A stretch of 64,000 nt of DNA, taken from F22 sp963675625. GTDB taxonomy: Bacteria > Bacteroidota > Bacteroidia > Bacteroidales > Bacteroidaceae. The translations under genes were made by a program, and so were the position numbers. Under the pieces are notes generated by a model, which was given only the letters and a program-made list of their open reading frames with translations, was not told the origin of the DNA and made no database searches. The stretch lies in assembly GCA_963675625.1 (NCBI GenBank), contig OY776497.1, positions 1,364,001-1,428,000 on the forward strand, given 5' to 3'. Below, in pieces: positions 62,307-64,000 of this stretch (positions are counted from its first letter, which is position 1; every line of letters begins with the position of its first letter).

Positions 62307-62891
62307 CTAGCAATGTGCCGAATAGTGATCAGCATCAACCAATTCCCTGTATTTAGCGACGACAAGTTTCATATCCTCCCATACAGGACGTTTCATATTG
62401 GGATTGCGCAACAAAGCAGATGGGTGATAGGTAGGCATCACTAGTCGGCCATTCCAGTGAATCCACTGCCCCCTCATTTGTGTGATACGGGCATCTGGAT
62501 GAATTAAACCTTTCAAAGCGGTAGCACCTAATAAAATAATAATTTGTGGATCAACGAGTTCAATTTGCCTCATCAAATAAGGTAAACAAGCTTCTCGCTC
62601 CTCTGGTTTGGGGGCTCTATTTTGTGGAGGACGACAACGCACAATATTGGATATAAAGATATGCTCATCTCTACGAAAACCACAGGCTTCTAAAATTTTA
62701 TCAAGCATTTGCCCTGATGGTCCCACAAAAGTGTGTCCTTGCATATCTTCGTGATAGCCTGGACCTTCGGCAATAATCATAATATGTGCGTGTGGATTGC
62801 CATCTCCAAACACGGCATGGTTGCGAGTGATACTTAAGGGACATTTTTGACAGTTTTCAACCTCTTGACGGAGGATCTCCATTTCTTCCAT
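62307..62891 (-). CDS. Uracil-DNA glycosylase, family 4
   Basis: The 194-residue base-excision repair enzyme removes uracil from DNA; it starts at the ATG at 62891. A -7-like TACCTTTG (62930-62923) lies in the longer frame and supports this start. Iron-sulfur cysteines are in VENCQKCPL, and further ones in NIVRCRPPQNRAP and ACLPYLMRQ. Catalytic motifs are IMIIAEGPGYHED (motif A), FVGPSGQMLDKILEA and MPTYHPSALLRNPNMK (motif B). It is embedded among carbohydrate genes without functional link. Confidence 0.93.
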   Translation of the reverse strand: MEEMEILRQEVENCQKCPLSITRNHAVFGDGNPHAHIMIIAEGPGYHEDMQGHTFVGPSGQMLDKILEACGFRRDEHIFISNIVRCRPPQNRAPKPEEREACLPYLMRQIELVDPQIIILLGATALKGLIHPDARITQMRGQWIHWNGRLVMPTYHPSALLRNPNMKRPVWEDMKLVVAKYRELVDADHYSAHC

Positions 62892-62957
62892 GATGGCTAT
62901 AATCTTATTATACAAGAATAGCCAAAGGTACAAAAACTTGCGCTAATAGGAAAGATG

Positions 62958-64000
62958 TTATGGAGTTAATCGCACGATTTTGCATGCATGAGCTTGTAGT
63001 TGTACTTCCAATTGACTACTCACACCTTCGTCTGCATGTTTCCACAAGTCACGCACTTTCCATTGACCTGTAATCCCTAAATCGGCAAATGTAACAGCAC
63101 GAAGCTGCGTTGTGTTTTCTCTGTTAAACAAACCAACAATCCAATCACCATTTGACATTTGTCCATACCAGATCTGATTTTTATCGTCAAGCAAACTTGT
63201 AGAAAGAGGCTTGCCAACAAACTTATCTTTATTTAAGGCCAGCAACTCTTCATTTTGATAGAAACGAATATTATCTCCAATAGTATTGTATTGATCGGCA
63301 ACTGTTACAGGGCCACCTGCGAGCAATTGCAAGGAAATAACAGATTCCTTTTCTTCATCTGTGGAGAATGTGTTTAAGCGGATAAAATCGCCATCCGCAA
63401 TGACACTGTTGCGTCCAGTCACTTGCGACCAATGTATAAAACCATCAAACATATTCATGCTATTGGGCCATGAACTATACATCTTTCCTCGTTCGTTATC
63501 TGAAAATTGTCCCCATCCACCATCTCCAGTATCGGCCACAATACGTATCATGTTTCCATATTTCTTTTCTAGAGAAGCTTTGTCAAAAAGGTGGGGCATC
63601 ACCAAGGATGTAAATACTCCATATTTTTGAGCTGATTCACAAATATATTTCAAAGCCAGTCCATATGTATCTCGTCCATATCCACGCCCAACAATACCCA
63701 TTCCTCTATCTTGACCATTTTCATACCAACTAAGAAAATCCATGCGTATGTATTGTATACCCATTTCTGAGTAATGCTTAAAAAAGCCATCAATATATTC
63801 TTGGGCTCCTTTATGAGAAGCAACGACCCAACTAAACCAAGTGTCATTCTTATCTGAATGCAGTACATTGTCTTCGGGCTTGTATTTCAAATCGCCAAAG
63901 GTGACATCAGTACCTGCAACCAGTGTGTTATCTGCTCCATGGATCCATAGAGGATTATCGTAGACTCCTACTTTCAGTCCCTTTGCTTTACACTTAGCAA
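62958..64000 (-). CDS. Clan GH-D-like glycoside hydrolase (GH27-type), 3' part only
   Basis: The frame is open to the right edge, so the N-terminus is missing; about 347 residues are visible. The TIM-barrel part has LKVGVYDNPLWIH, MGIQYIRMDFLSWYENG (Asp in RMDF is the likely nucleophile), YGVFTSLVMPHLF and GNMIRIVADTGDGGWG. GFIHWSQVTGRNSVIADGDF and LQLLAGGPVTVADQYNTI follow. A C-terminal beta-sandwich follows (GDWIVGLFNREN, WKVRDLWKHADEGVSSQ). It resembles alpha-galactosidase/isomalto-dextranase relatives of GH27. The exact family and substrate are uncertain. It starts upstream of the uracil-DNA glycosylase and may continue a polysaccharide locus to the right. Confidence 0.75.
   Translation of the reverse strand, partial: AKCKAKGLKVGVYDNPLWIHGADNTLVAGTDVTFGDLKYKPEDNVLHSDKNDTWFSWVVASHKGAQEYIDGFFKHYSEMGIQYIRMDFLSWYENGQDRGMGIVGRGYGRDTYGLALKYICESAQKYGVFTSLVMPHLFDKASLEKKYGNMIRIVADTGDGGWGQFSDNERGKMYSSWPNSMNMFDGFIHWSQVTGRNSVIADGDFIRLNTFSTDEEKESVISLQLLAGGPVTVADQYNTIGDNIRFYQNEELLALNKDKFVGKPLSTSLLDDKNQIWYGQMSNGDWIVGLFNRENTTQLRAVTFADLGITGQWKVRDLWKHADEGVSSQLEVQLQAHACKIVRLTP

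Overview
The window looks like chromosome of a member of the Bacteroidales (phylum Bacteroidota), probably Bacteroidaceae or a close relative. The DNA is AT-rich and carries paired SusC/SusD genes, an ECF sigma/FecR/STN-TonB-receptor trio and lipoproteins with short Bacteroidota-type lipoboxes. It also has an HU-HIG type DNA-binding protein and many promoters of the Bacteroides form TTTG-N19/20-TAnnTTTG. I cannot name the species.

Layout. 1-3076 (minus): the 5' end of a SusC-like receptor with an STN signalling domain, its FecR anti-sigma factor and its ECF sigma factor. 3864-6638 (plus): an alkaline phosphatase lipoprotein and a YibE/F-like membrane protein. 7377-13550 (plus): a four-gene SusC/SusD/DUF5012-like/lipid-binding-like lipoprotein operon, laid out like the peptide-binding BT2264-2261 complex of B. 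thetaiotaomicron. 14268-18882 (plus): a second SusC/SusD pair. 19221-19291: tRNA-Gln(UUG). 19458-22227 (minus): a histidine kinase and a degenerate paralogue. 22471-32510 (minus): housekeeping genes (tyrS, TatD-like, yidD, rnpA, hemD, DUF4271, yifB/comM, a thioredoxin-fold lipoprotein, an OmpA/TPR lipoprotein, xerD). 32697-37350 (plus): aroQ, pyk, an O-methyltransferase, rbfA, a LolC/E-like permease and yjbQ.

37353-52165 is a corrinoid locus. A B12 riboswitch at 49984-50223 precedes a minus-strand operon made of a BtuB-like receptor followed by four two-domain fusion enzymes (CbiH-CbiC, CbiE-CbiT, CbiG-CbiF, CbiJ-CbiD). cbiL, a btuF-btuC-btuD importer, cbiA and a CobC-like phosphatase lie around it. 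Together they cover the middle of anaerobic cobalamin synthesis from precorrin-2/cobalt-precorrin-2 to cobyrinate diamide, plus uptake of corrinoids. The cobalt chelatase and the late genes (cbiP, cbiB, cobU/S/T) are not here.

52169-64000 holds a small membrane protein, an Xre regulator and a loose carbohydrate region: GH97, GH3, a CE1-type esterase, an HU-wHTH regulator, GH65, a family 4 uracil-DNA glycosylase and a truncated clan GH-D hydrolase. This set would suit alpha-glucan or alpha-galactoside breakdown, but no SusC/SusD pair lies beside it.

The least explained signals are two short repeat arrays. One is a nested inverted and direct 23-bp array (59908-59999) just upstream of the HU-wHTH gene. 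The other is four GTATAC-centred 22-23 bp units (19051-19139) between two convergent transcription units. Also notable are a histidine kinase paired with a pseudo-kinase, a folded leader shared by divergent xerD and aroQ transcripts, and an orphan minus-strand terminator upstream of a susC gene.
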